NCBI GenBank assembly: GCA_030549205.1
Contig: JAUKTV010000003.1
Coordinates: forward strand, 434,001-498,000
DNA from: Apiosordaria backusii
Lineage: Eukaryota; Ascomycota; Sordariomycetes; Sordariales; Lasiosphaeriaceae
Direction of reading: 5' to 3'
DNA: 64,000 nt
The notes beneath the pieces are model-generated. The model was not told the origin of the DNA. It ran no database searches and saw nothing but the letters and a program-made list of their open reading frames with translations. Below, piece by piece: positions 1-11,222 of the stretch; positions within the stretch are counted from its first letter, which is position 1; each line of letters starts with the position of its first letter. The position numbers and the translations under genes were made by a program.

Positions 1-2
1 AG

Positions 3-647
3 GGGGTGAAGCAGAGTCGGGTGTTGAGGGCGCTGGCGGCGCAGCTGCATGTGAGCTGTGTGGAGCAGATTGTTTCGGCGTATTTTACGCTGGATGAGGG
101 GCAGGCGGGGGGTGGTTTAGACGGGTTGGGGTTATGGCTGGGAGGAGGGGGGGATGTGGAGTGAGGTGGAGGGGTTGGTGGGGATGGTGGAGGAGAGGGA
201 GTTGAGGATGAGGGTGGGGGGTGGGGAATGGGGATGGGGATGGGGGTGGAGGAGGTTGTGAGGGAGGCGCTGGGGGTGATGAGACGGTGGGCGAGTGGGG
301 AAGGGGTTAAGTGGGAGGCGGTGGTTGGTGTGAATGGTTTTAGGGAGGGGGATAGGGGGAAGGATGGTGGGAGGGGTGATGGGAGGGATAGAGATGGGGG
401 GAGAGAACGGGATAGGGACCGGGAAGGACAGGGGAGGGATAGAGGTGGTGGTGGTGGGAGAGATCGTGAGAGGGATGGACCACCACGAGAGAGGGACAGG
501 GACAGAGACAGAGATGGGCCCCCGCCGCCAAGAGAGCGGGATAGAGATCGGGGTCGGGACTCTGAGCGTGGAGGAGGAGGGGGGGCAGAGTTGTCTGATA
601 CTGCCCTTCCTATCCTTTTTCCCTCCTTTTATCGAGTGATATGTTGA
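3..647 (+). CDS. 3' end of an unrecognised gene with Arg/Asp-rich tail; reading frame broken (partial)
   Basis: The left edge carries coding-like sequence read rightwards. From base 3 a frame gives a helical stretch (for example SRVLRALAAQLHVSCVEQIV) and stops at TGA 162-164. The next frame continues with WSEVEGLVGMVEERELRMRV, and from about 228 the first frame resumes with VEEVVREALGVMRRWASGEG, followed by an Arg/Asp/Gly-rich low-complexity tail ending at 645-647. Each switch of frame lies in a G-rich run (148-153 and 212-245). One explanation is one continuous C-terminal region interrupted by homopolymer length errors or mutations; another is that the true protein stops at 162. The WSEVEGLVGMVEERELRM segment recalls a winged-helix (PCI-like) end followed by a charged tail, but that is only an impression. 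The strand is so purine-rich that RD/RG repeats arise easily by chance. No family is assigned. Confidence 0.35.
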
Positions 648-2812
648 GCATGTTTGTTGGAGTTATTCTGTCTTGTTTTTTTTCGTTGTACATCTATCAT
701 ATTTAGCGGGGATACCACACAGTGCACACACACACACAAACGGGAATCAAATCAATCAGGCAAATCTTTTTTTTTTTTTGGGAAATTGGGGGGAATGGAA
801 GGGGGAAACAGGGGAACAAATGTATGGTGTTTGGTGTGTCTTCAGGCACGGTAGTTAGGTAAGGTAGCGACGTAGCTTTGTTTAAATACTGGTTGGTGTA
901 AAAATGGGAAAATAACGAATGTGTTAAGGGTAAGGTAGTTGAGGAGGTAGAGTAAAGTAGTATTTAGTTTGGTTGGTTGGTGGTGAAGAAGGGAATGGGA
1001 ATGGATGTTTGTTGATGTTGATGTAGTTTTGTTGTTGATATTGGAGGATGATGGTGGATTTGGAGTGGTGGGGTGGTTCCTTTTGTCGAGGGACAGGGCT
1101 GGATAGAGGAGTGGAAAGAGGTGGGATGGGTTGGTTGAGGAGGGTTGAGGGGATATGAGGTAGGTATGGATGGGGGTTGATACCAATAACTTGTGGGATG
1201 TATGTAGCGCGGGGGGAAGTGATGTAAATGATGCCTACTTGGTTAAATACGACGAAATTTGAAAGCAAGTTGAAGATTGACAGTGATTACTTGCAGGTAG
1301 GTGTACATGGTGATGGCGGTGGTGGTGGTGGTGGTGATATACCCCTTTGATGGGTGTGGTAGGTATGGTATCTTTTGACCAAGGGTGCAGTACCCGTGAT
1401 GGACGCCCTTTGCTCTTCTGTCAAGGGGTAAATATTTGAGATAGTTAATGATGGATGAAAAAGGTAGGGGGGGGAGGGGGGGGTGTTGAAGGGTTTACTG
1501 CATGCGTACATTTTCTTCCGAGGAGCAATATCAAGGCTGATTTGAGGGACTGTGATTGTTTTTTTAAGTCGTCTGTGTATTAAATTGTAAATGTATGGTA
1601 TGTTGTGATCTTTCTGGGTGTTGACTATGGCCTGATGGTTTTGACACGGCGTTCTGGCGCCTGTATTAAATTTGACTGGTGGTTTGTAGTCTTGCTGTGA
1701 GTTCAAATGAAAGATCTGACGATCTTGACGGGTAATGGTACAATGTGATGGATAAAGTAGAATACATGAACTGCTACTGTTCTTCAGGGATCATTTCTCT
1801 CGTATGTTGCTTACATCAAAATTGTCACTCTACCTCACCCCCCCACATCAGTCCCACATCACTCTCATCATATCATGCTTTCACATTCACACACGCAAAA
1901 AAGAAAAAAAGAATATAGATCAACGTTTCTTTTTAAGTTCTCTTCCTCCTGAGCAGAGAGCAGAGAGCAGAGATAACCTCCAACTGCAACTTCTGAAGTA
2001 CCACCCATCCACCCACCCATCCATCCATCCATCTACCCTAGATATCCACCAGAGATATCCATCCATCTACCTTGGAGATAAGGAGATAAAAACCAGAGTG
2101 CCGTAGGTAGAGTGTGAGCCCGAGTAGAGTAGCGTAGAATAGAGTAGATCTCGGGGCACTATCCATCTCCTGCTGTATCGGCATCCTCCCTGTGCCCCGC
2201 CATGCCATATCATCATGCCCATTTTTCCCCCTCCCCTTCATGGAGGTCAGAAGGTGCACATATCCATCCCTAGGGGTATCGCATCGTACATAACCTGACA
2301 AATAAACCCAAACTCAAACCAAATTAACTCGCTGTATATCAAAGCCCCGAAATTCTCTTTGGAGAACTAGCTCCCTCTGGATCCCGATTTCGTTTTTGCT
2401 CTTCGGTGGTATAGAGCAACACACACCCTTGCTCTAGCTATAGCAGTAATGATCCGTGGGTTTCCCGTAGACAGTGCCATGCATGTGTGTCAAAATGAGC
2501 AAGCGTGAGTGGCCGAAACTGAAAACCGAAACTGAAAACCTTGACCGAAAGAAAACAAAGTGAGAAGGCACCAACACCGCTCAGGCCAGGCCACTTGACC
2601 GACCTTTAGTGGTATGCTATGCCATGCGGTTTAAAAACCCCACCGGAATGCAGAACAAAATAAAAACAAATCCAACACACGCCTTATTTTCTCCGTATTG
2701 CCTCTTAGGATGCCTTTTGATCAGCCCTCGAGTGTGTTAGCGAATTAGTGTGAGAGGCATGTGTCAATGCAGGTGAGAAGGCGTGGCAGGAAAGAGAGAA
2801 GGGAGGGGGGGG
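648..2812. other. Intergenic DNA, no gene seen
   Basis: About 2.2 kb between the edge gene and the convergent Myb-like gene at 2813. It holds CA and T runs near 720-780, a GGT-rich stretch near 1310-1340 and a CCAT-rich simple repeat near 2007-2075. Short open frames here have no coding character. Confidence 0.5.
2007..2075. repeat. CCAT/CCAC simple repeat
   Basis: Repeated ccatccatccat / ccacccatcc units with interruptions, in intergenic DNA. Microsatellite, no coding role seen. Confidence 0.7.
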
Positions 2813-4036
2813 TTAATGGAAGCCGATATCCTCCCGCAGCTGCATATCAACTTCTTCCTGCTCTTGGGCGGTGAGGTAGTCGGGGTGGTAGGGGATGTCG
2901 GAGAGCTTTTTGCCTTTGTAATTGGGGGCTGGGGTTGAAGTCGAGGCAGAGGCAGAGGCAGTGGGAACAGAGGTTGAGGCAGCGGGAGCAGAGGTTGAGG
3001 CAGCGGAGCCGTTCTGGTAGCCATCCCCCATGGTGACATCTCCATTCTGGGGCCCATTCCGGCCGTGACCAATCAGCGCCTGAAGGTGGTTGTTATTGTT
3101 CTGGGCAGCCCACTCCCCACTCATAACCTGCGCCCCGTTCACCACCACCTGCTCCCCTTGCATATCAATACCAGATTGCCTCTTAAAATAATCCACCGCC
3201 TCGGTCATGTACCTGTTCTGGTCGGTAATACACAGATTGTCAAACCAGGTCCTGTGGGCTTCCTTGGTGACGGGGCGGGTGGTCCAGACGTCTCCTAGGC
3301 CGCGGATGGGAATGGCTTCCTTGGCCAGGACGGAATCAGGGAGTGGGACCCCGTCGGGAGGAAAGAGGGACTGCGGGTGGGGAGGCGGGAAGGGAGTTTG
3401 GGTTTGCAGAGATGAGATGTAACTGTCAATGTTGATCTCGTTCTGGGCGCGGCCGATGGGGGTGGGGGAGAGTTGGTTCAGAGCGGCGGTGATGCTGTTT
3501 CTGGGGGGGCGCATGATAATGGCGTCGCCGCTGTTTGGGGTGGAAGACGAGATGGAAATAGGGGAGGCATCACCGCCAGCAGGAGGGTGGGGGGGCCCAT
3601 GGGGGGTCTTGACGGCGGCGGGCTTGGCCTCGGGCTCGGAGTCGTCTTCCTCGTCGTCGAGGGCGAGGGTCTTGCCTTTAGTGCCACTGCCGCTGGGAGT
3701 ACGCGTGGCGGAGGACTTGCGGCGGGCGTTGCTGGCGGGAGCGCGCTTCTTGACGCCGGCGCCGGTGGCAGCGCGGGGTTTGGCACCAGGGGTGGTGTCA
3801 GGCTCAGTCTTGCCAACGCCGGAACCGCTGGCCTTCACAGGGGGCGCCCAATTGTCTATATCGAGCTTGCGCCTGACCTGTCCGTAGCGGACTTTGGCGG
3901 TTTCGGCGTTTTTGAAGCCGTTGTCGCGGGCGACACCTTCCCAGTCGATATCTGGTCGAGTGCGGAGGTTCTTGATGATGGAAAAGAAGAGGAAGGCCTC
4001 GGCGGAGGTGGGCTTTTTGTCATCCGAAGGAGCCAT
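2813..4036 (-). CDS. Myb/SANT-like domain protein (fungal Myb_DNA-bind_8 type), gene 1
   Basis: Intronless frame of 407 residues read leftwards. I chose the ATG at 4036 (MAPSDDKKPTSAEAF) rather than the upstream in-frame ATG at 4156, because the domain begins just after it. Residues about 10-58 form a compact three-helix pattern: FLFFSIIKNL, then DIDWEGVARDNGF, then AETAKVRYGQVRRKL. This is the arrangement of the small Myb/SANT-like domain common in filamentous fungi. The rest is low-complexity: Lys/Arg/Ala-rich patches (about 75-130), Ser/Pro stretches and an Ala/Ser/Thr-rich run near the end. By family it should be a nuclear DNA- or chromatin-binding protein; target and role are unknown. 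It is the first of five loci with related domains in the first 23 kb of the window. Unlike the paralogue at 21913, it has no intron in the domain. Confidence 0.75.
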   Translation of the reverse strand: MAPSDDKKPTSAEAFLFFSIIKNLRTRPDIDWEGVARDNGFKNAETAKVRYGQVRRKLDIDNWAPPVKASGSGVGKTEPDTTPGAKPRAATGAGVKKRAPASNARRKSSATRTPSGSGTKGKTLALDDEEDDSEPEAKPAAVKTPHGPPHPPAGGDASPISISSSTPNSGDAIIMRPPRNSITAALNQLSPTPIGRAQNEINIDSYISSLQTQTPFPPPHPQSLFPPDGVPLPDSVLAKEAIPIRGLGDVWTTRPVTKEAHRTWFDNLCITDQNRYMTEAVDYFKRQSGIDMQGEQVVVNGAQVMSGEWAAQNNNNHLQALIGHGRNGPQNGDVTMGDGYQNGSAASTSAPAASTSVPTASASASTSTPAPNYKGKKLSDIPYHPDYLTAQEQEEVDMQLREDIGFH

Positions 4037-7000
4037 TGTTAGTGCTCTGTTGTCTGGTTGGTCTGAGACGGAAAGAAGTGTTAGTTTTGTCTTGCCATGA
4101 TGAGCTTGTTTTCTTCTTTTTGTGTGGGAGGTATGTGGTTTTGGGCGGATGAACACAATGGACGGAAGAGTGAGTGAAGGGGATTGAGTCAGATGAGCAG
4201 AGGATGAACCAAGACAAAGTGTGTTGAATTAATCCCCAAAACAGCCCAGAGTGATCCGGTGGAAGAGGTTGGGAAACAGACAAAGTGCAGAGATGGAGTG
4301 AATCCGACGGAAGCAAAGTGCAGTGAAGTAAAGAGAATGAAATTGAAGGCCCGCTGCGACTCACGGCCGAGCCACCCAGCCGCCGGCGACGGGGCCCGCA
4401 TACGGCCGGCGATGAGAAGCTCAACCACGGCGCCGGCAACCACTTAGTCGGCGAGCTGGTCGCCCAGACGACTATCTCCACAAGGCACCCCCTGAATGCC
4501 GAGATCCCCTGATCGACAGCTATGGTGCCATGAAGAGCCGCTCAGAACAAGCCGAAGAGAGAATTTTCTTCAACAATCCAGGGACGAAAGAAAGGTGATA
4601 TGTGGAACACTTGTTCCACGAGTCTCGATGGAAGGCGACCAGCAGTTGAGAACATCTGTTCTTCAATCGCGGCTCGGAGATGAAGGAAGGACAAGATTCG
4701 ACGGAAGGAGACTTACTTGTTGGGTTGCCTTGTGGCAAACAATGGATACTCCTCTTGTCAAGGGACGGTTGTTGTCTGTGGTGGTGATTGGTTGTTGAGA
4801 CGCAGTCGCGAAAGCAGAAAGCCAAAGGCAGCAGAAAGGGAAAATCACAAGTTGTTGTGGTGTGGAAAAGAAATCGAAATGGGGGAGAACCTGAGAATGG
4901 GCGTTTATTTATGGTTCCCCTGCGCCGGGCCCACGTCGACGGATCAGAGCGCTTCCCAGATCAGAACTGCGAATAATCTGAAAAATAAAATTAGATTTTT
5001 TTGTTAGTTTTTAGAAGACAAGTGGCCTTGTGATCCGAGTTTCGCCGTCATGGAAGCCATTCGAAGACAAAAGTGGAAGGCACGATGGGTCGGGAGTAGC
5101 AGAGCTCAACGCTTACTGGCCAAGGCCTGGGAGCTGGAGCAAGAGAGTGATAAGGAAGGGATGTTCACTTGGGATGATGACGCGTTCCTAAGCGGGCGAG
5201 GGCATTCCCAGTTAACAGATATGAGGACAACAAGTGGATAGGGCTGACAGCCTGCTCCGGATCTTCCACACGTACAAAGAAACTGATAGGGAGCTTAAAC
5301 TGATTCTGATATCATTTTCATGAGCAGGCGAGGGTCAACCAGCAGCTTTGAGAGCAGCAAGTAAATTAGTTTATCATCACTGCTCCGAGCCTTCCATGCT
5401 CACAAAGAAACTGATAAAGAGCCCATACTAATTCTGGTATCATTTGCTTCTGCAACTCGATCCCAAAACTCCATTCCCTATCTGTGATGAACACAGCCAG
5501 CATCACAAGCTCGGCACTGCTCCGGAGCTCCAACACATACAAAGCAGCTGGTACCCAGCTCATACAAATCCCGATATCATCCCTCAACAATTAAGTCCTC
5601 TGGACGTCATTCCCTATCTACCTTGGGTATAATGAACACAGGCCAGCCCACACCACGGCAAATCAGCCCTAAACCACTGCTCCCAAACATCTAGGCATAC
5701 AAAGAAACTCATATCAACCTCATTCCAAGTCTGACTTCCCTTTCTCCACAACTGGGTCCAGAACGCCATTCACTGTCTATGGTGAGCCCACCCTACTCCT
5801 CCAACTCATCCCAGCCAGCATCACAAGCCCACCCATCAGCCCCAGCCAACATGAACAACAGCATTGCTCCAACCCCTCAGTCCTCACAAAAGAAACTTGA
5901 CTCTCAAGCTCCAAGCCATCTTCAGAATCTTTCCTTCCCCGCTTAGCGTCTATGAAAAGCCCCCATGACTCGTGATCACTCCAGACTCTCCAGCCTGCTT
6001 CAGCCGACATCACAAGCCCACCTTCACCCCCTAGCCAACAACAGCATTGCTCCAGCCCCTCAATACCTACTTGACCCACAAAGAAGCACAACTACCTACC
6101 TATTAAGCCCCATGCCATCTTTGACCTCTCCTCCTTCTCCAGTTATTGCTTCGCTGGGGTCCTATGATCAGATCATCTCAACCCTCCAACTTAAGTACCC
6201 CAGGCATACCATGTAATCGTTGCGAAGGGGGCGCCCAGGCAGGCAAGCAATGCTATTGCTCCCCTTCGTGTTTACGTGTTCCTATCACCTTGATGCAAAT
6301 CTAGCTGTCTTACTTAGTTACACCTGTCCTTAATCAACAGTATCCATAGCACTTCTCATAGTTTTGGTGTCGTGTTGAGGGAGATTGAAGCCACCTCCTG
6401 AAATGTGGATCCTAAACTTTGTGGCAGTGTTGATGTGTTGCTAGGGGTAACATTGCACCTGGCACATGGAACCCTAACCCCCAGGTTGATCTCAACATCT
6501 CGGGTAGGTGCATGCATTTAGTGATGTGATGAATAATAATGGGTAAAAGAAAAAATATCTACCATCTCCATACCCCTTCTTTGTTTAAGGGAGGGGAGGT
6601 GGCGGGGCTGTAGAGGTTCATATCGGGATGTGAATTTGTTGCAGGGCTGTGGTGTTGAATGGGGTCGCGGACTGTGTACGTTCGCTTCTGTTGGTGGTCG
6701 TGATGATTTTGCGGACTGTGATGATGTTGAAAAGTTAAGAAGTTTGGGTTTGGGTTGATGGTTTTGTTGAAAGGACTTGGTAGTGGTATTCGGTGTGCGC
6801 TACTAGTTCACAGTGTCCAGTGGTTGAAGGTGTTGAGCAGGATATGAATGGTGGTTTCGTTTGTCCAAGGTGGTTTAACTGTGTAATTAAGTTAGTTCTG
6901 TAAAGTGTATGTTCGACTAGCAGATTTTATCAAAGGTTGAAGTAATACATTAATGTATGCTAAATACGCAGTACAAGCACTGATGCTCTGATTTGGGAGG

Positions 7001-7820
7001 ATATGGGGGCAGAATCTCTTGGTTTAATGAGGCTTTGTTGAGGGTAAGATGGCGGATACGGCCAGTGGGATTCAGGGGAGTAAGGCCGTTGTGATGGATA
7101 ATAGGTAATTGTAGTGAATGGAAGTAGAATGGTGGGTAAGTAGTGCTGTTATGAAGCAACTTTGATAGCAGGCTAATGTGGGATTGTGGTTGTGTGAGGA
7201 GTAAAGTTGGATGTTTGCCAGGGAGCTTGTCAGTGCGCTTCAATCTTGACTGGGAAACGGTTCAATGGTTGGTGATAGTGTGTGCTGGAAATGTTGGGGC
7301 GATGCTGATGTTTGAAGAGTTGGATGTTATCGATACATGTTCTTGATCCGGACAGCAAGAAGACTTTGATGCTCCAAGGCGATGATCAACGGTTGATAAG
7401 AAACAGAATGGAAAGCGAAAGTAGACATGACATTGAATTTGATTGACGGCTTCAGTTGTCACCATCCATCATATTAAAACGTTTCAACGGTGAAAGTGAA
7501 TTGGAGATGTAGCTATCAATCCAACACTTATCAATCAATCATCGATATTATCATGCCCTACTCCATCTCCGTGATATCCTTCCATGCGCTCATATCCCAA
7601 CCGACGACACAAAAAAAAGAATTAATGGTACATGCCCTCGCTCGGTAAGGGGGGTGGGAAGCCAAAGAAAAAGAAATGTAGACACAAGTCTGAAAACCAA
7701 TCTACCGTCTAAAAGTAATAGGAAATAAAATCAACGGACTGACAAACCGATCGTGGTATTTTCCCTGAACCGTGATGACAAGTGGTATCCAATCTTATCC
7801 AAGCGTGTAATGAAATTATT
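4037..7820. other. Long intergenic region with a diverged tandem repeat
   Basis: About 3.8 kb. The first part is the 5' side of Myb-like gene 1, the last part the 3' side of Myb-like gene 2. Between 5253 and about 6140 lies a decayed tandem repeat (separate entry). Short open frames (for example 5965-6216) follow the repeat and are not convincing genes. From 6250 to 7800 I see only AT-richer sequence. Confidence 0.5.
5253..6140. repeat. Diverged tandem satellite, six units
   Basis: The words TGCTCC...CACAAAGAAACT, CCATTCCCTATCT, and AGCCAGCATCACAAG recur in the same order. TGCTCC anchors lie at 5253, 5381, 5518, 5678, 5865 and 6048, giving spacings of 128, 137, 160, 187 and 183 bp. Units are strongly diverged, and the last two are most alike. 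No continuous reading frame runs through it, so it looks like a noncoding satellite or a decayed repetitive element. Confidence 0.6.
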
Positions 7821-9122
7821 CTAGACAAATCCTGCGTCCATGGTTCCCCAATGTGGGCTACCCGCAGTGTTCTCTCCCTTGATGGGGTGTGTAGGAACAG
7901 GCGACATGCTCGCCCGTTGTGTCGGCATGACCATGTTGTTGAAATCGATCTGGCCCATGTTCATCCCGCCGAGGTTCATGTTCATTGTGTTCATCGGGAG
8001 ACCCATGCCTATCCCCATCAGCCCGAGGCTGTGTTCGCCTTGGGTTTGTTGCTGTTGGGAGTATTGGGAGTGTTGGGTGTGTTGAGAGTGCGTGTGGTCG
8101 CAGTTCGTAGCGGCGGCGGAGGAGGCAGGGTAGCCAAACACGGGTGTCGTGGGAGAATACATTGATACTGATGGTGCTCTGCTCTGTGACAGGTGGCTGT
8201 GGCCCCATGGTGAGCTGGCAGACGCGACGGCGGTGTCGAAATGGCGGGTGTGATGATCGTAGGGCGACTGCGTCTGTGACTGACTGCCGTGGTGATGATG
8301 TTGATGATGAAAGTCGTGATTGCTGCTGAGAGGGCTGCTGTGAGTTGCTGTCATGAAACCTTGGGTAAGGTTATGGTGCATCAACAGGTCCGATGCTTGA
8401 GCCTGGACAGACACGGGGGATTGATGGTCGCTGCATGGTGTCAAGAGGCGCATGGTGTGGCCGTAGCCAGTTTGCGACGTTGGAGTTGGGCTCTGACGGT
8501 GAGGATGCATCATGTTTGCGAAAGGAGACGTGTCAATGGGTGTCCCGGGCATCGACATTGCACCTGTTGTAGGGGGACTAGGGACTGATCTTTCCTGCTT
8601 AATCTTGACCGTGTCGATTTCTGATCTGATGGCTGGGGTGGCTGTGGCTGTCGGAGTGGGCATCACCGTCATCGCCTGTTGCTGTGGACTCTGGGGTGAC
8701 GGCGATAGCTTTTCCAGCTTGATCTTCTTTGTCGCGGAGGGGTTATCGGAATTAATGGGCGTGTCTTGGGTTTCTCCATCGCCGTCTCCCTTCTTCGTTG
8801 TCGATGCTCCTGCTGTCGTCTTCTTCTTTTTCGTGGCCGAGGGTTTGGTGACTCTGTTTCTTCGCTGAGGCTCGATACCCAACATGGCCGACCTGAACCT
8901 CGAGTAGCGCATGCGGGCAGCATGGCCGTTGGTGATGGGCTGAGCGAGATTGGGATCATGGGCTACCTTGTTCCAGTCGATCTGGACGTGTGGTTGACAT
9001 GGTGAGTGGTGTCTCCATGATGAGAAAAGGATAGAAAATAGAGAACAACGTACATCTTTGAGGCATTTCTGCTGGAGGATGGCGAAGAGGAAACGGGTCA
9101 TGGCATTATCGTTGTTGGCCAT
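7821..9122 (-). CDS. Myb/SANT-like domain protein with His/Gln-rich tail, gene 2
   Basis: Two exons read leftwards: 9054-9122 and 7821-8981. The 72-bp intron 8982-9053 has donor GTACGT and acceptor CACGTCCAG, phase 0. Its length is a multiple of three, so the frame stays open through it, but splicing joins KCLKD to IDWNKVA and restores the domain. The product is 409 residues. Residues about 8-60 match the small fungal Myb/SANT-like fold: TRFLFAILQQKCLKD, IDWNKVAHDPN, AARMRYSRFRSAM. Then come basic Lys/Arg segments, Pro/Thr/Ser-rich sequence and a His/Gln-rich, then Met/Asn-rich C-terminus, as in fungal transcription regulators. The family suggests a nuclear DNA-binding role, but the target is unknown. 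It is a paralogue of the loci at 2813, 11223, 12977 and 21913. Confidence 0.75.
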   Translation of the reverse strand: MANNDNAMTRFLFAILQQKCLKDVRCSLFSILFSSWRHHSPCQPHVQIDWNKVAHDPNLAQPITNGHAARMRYSRFRSAMLGIEPQRRNRVTKPSATKKKKTTAGASTTKKGDGDGETQDTPINSDNPSATKKIKLEKLSPSPQSPQQQAMTVMPTPTATATPAIRSEIDTVKIKQERSVPSPPTTGAMSMPGTPIDTSPFANMMHPHRQSPTPTSQTGYGHTMRLLTPCSDHQSPVSVQAQASDLLMHHNLTQGFMTATHSSPLSSNHDFHHQHHHHGSQSQTQSPYDHHTRHFDTAVASASSPWGHSHLSQSRAPSVSMYSPTTPVFGYPASSAAATNCDHTHSQHTQHSQYSQQQQTQGEHSLGLMGIGMGLPMNTMNMNLGGMNMGQIDFNNMVMPTQRASMSPVPTHPIKGENTAGSPHWGTMDAGFV

Positions 9123-11222
9123 GATGAAGAATGTGCGAGTTTATCGGTCGGCGGTTGGAAGGCTGTCGACGTCTGATTGGGGGAGGACTCGGCGGCGGAT
9201 AGAGGGTGTGTTAGGGAGGGGAGAGGCGGTCGAAAGCCAGCCGACCGAGGAAAGAAAAGAGAGAGGAAACCACCACTTGGCACCAGAGGGGAGTGAGCGG
9301 CTCAATATGAAGACTCTCTCTCTCTCTCTCTCAGCAGCCAACCTTGGAAGGATCACACCGACAGGATACTACAGAAGGCTCCGGGGGGAGGAGTGTGGAG
9401 AAGTGAGTCACTGTTGAACTGAGTGGTGTGCAGTGTGAATCTCGATTTGCCGTGGGTGAGGCTGGCAGGCGGGTTATATGCCTGTTTCACCCCCTAATAG
9501 CTGACCTCCGAAAGAGGAGAGGGCCAGCACGACCGGGACAGAACCTGCTTTGGGCCAGGGCGAAAAACTTTTTTATGTAGTCTTCTTTGGGCCGAGAAGC
9601 AATTGATGCATGCGTTTGCTGTGGCTGGCCAAAGAAGCAATGGCTTATGGTGGCCATCGGCTTCATTGGGGAGAAGAGCAAAGGAGGGAGGCGGTCTTTA
9701 CCGAATAAGGAGGGGAATGCATGAGGTTTTGTTTGCAGATGTGAGCAGCCATTGTGAGTGAAGCACACCATGCAGCTTGAAAGCGCCACTGTGCGCTCGA
9801 CAGAGGACCTCCTTTTCCTGGCATGGGCTCTCGTCATAGAGTCAGGTAGCTCTATCCTGCGCTCTTTTTATTTATCCATCCCTGGCAATTATTACTGGCA
9901 TTTCCAGCACACAATAAGCAGTGGTTGCCTGGTCCACGGGCCTCTGGTGGGGGACGAGCTCAACAAAAGGAGACAACCATCCACTTACAAGAAAGAAGCC
10001 GGTGACAGAAGGTGGGATGGAGCGACGAGGCAACGCGGCACCGAGGCGCTACCGCGTAAAGTGCTTTCTCCAAGACATGCAGCAGATCCCTGCCCTTGCC
10101 TCACATGCTGGAGGTGTGCCATCCAACTTGAAGCTCCCCCGAGTCGCTTGCTTGTCAAACGGCCAGTGGCGAATAGAATGGCTGCCTCGAGGTGCGGCAG
10201 CTCTTTAGCTCTAACAAATAACTGTCGTAGCTGTCACAACGACGACATGCAGGTGGGCGAACCATCGGTCAAACTGCATGGCTCGGAGGAGGGGAAGGGA
10301 AGTCTGGATCGATCGGGAATCAATCCGCTCAGGTCTCGTCAGGAACGGCACAGACAGATTAATGAGTCACTAGACTCGGATGGGATTGGGCAATGCAGGA
10401 CGTCGGTTGGAGCAAGAAAAAAAAAAGCGAGGCCCAAGTGGAATTCCAGGTTCGGGATGCAGAGTCAATGAGGTAGCTGGAGCATGGATGGAGCGGGTCA
10501 ATCACAGGCGCTCAATGCTTCGTGGCCTTTTCTGTTGCCTCTTTGGCTGCCTGATGATGGGGTACAGCGGTGATACTACCCCTCCTCTTTTCCGTCCTGA
10601 GACGCGAACGATAAGGCTGCTGCAGGACCCGGGAGTGAATAAAACGATTGCAACCCGCCAGAGCAACGTACACTGCTGATGATGAATTCGAATTGCCTCG
10701 GATCGAGTCACAAGAGGTGTGTGATGTATCTACATGATGTACTACAAGGCAAAATGATGCTCCTCCAAAGTCCCCATGACCAACAGGCAGTCGTCGTCCG
10801 CGTCAAGTTGGAGATATTTCAGGGCTTACGGCGCGTCGCAAATCCGGGCTGTGCCACTGGTGCGCGATACTGGCGCCAAATCATCTGACCTCGGGATTTT
10901 CGTTTAATGGGACCCACTCGGGAGCGAGAAACCTCAGGCAGCAATCCCAACCTCGCATTTTTGTTCGTCCCAATTGAGTTTGGTCCCAGACTCAAGCGAA
11001 AAGCTCTGACCTGTGGCATTGGCCAATGGAATGGCGTGGCCCGGATGGACAGGTCTCGGCACCCGGTTGAATGATCTGGCGGCGGTATTCCAAGCTCGCA
11101 CCGCGCGCCGCAAACGCATCTCTGCTTAGCAGACCTTAGCAATTTTCCCTCGAAGGCCGTTATCCACTCTGTTCTTCAGCTACCAATTGTTGTATCTTGC
11201 TGCCGTCGCGGTCACTGTCACC
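9123..11222. other. Intergenic region between divergent Myb-like genes
   Basis: 2.1 kb upstream of both gene 2 (leftward) and the single-cassette gene (rightward), so it should contain both promoters. A CT microsatellite sits at 9314-9332. Open frames at 9758-10471 lack a recognisable domain or consistent codon bias. Confidence 0.45.
9314..9332. repeat. CT dinucleotide repeat
   Basis: About nine CT units, 190 bp upstream of the start codon of Myb-like gene 2, probably in its promoter or 5' leader. Confidence 0.75.

Noticed and set aside
3473..4042. Gly/Val-rich plus-strand frame opposite Myb-like gene 1
   Set aside because: Composition-driven shadow of Ala/Pro/Ser/Lys codons on the minus strand.
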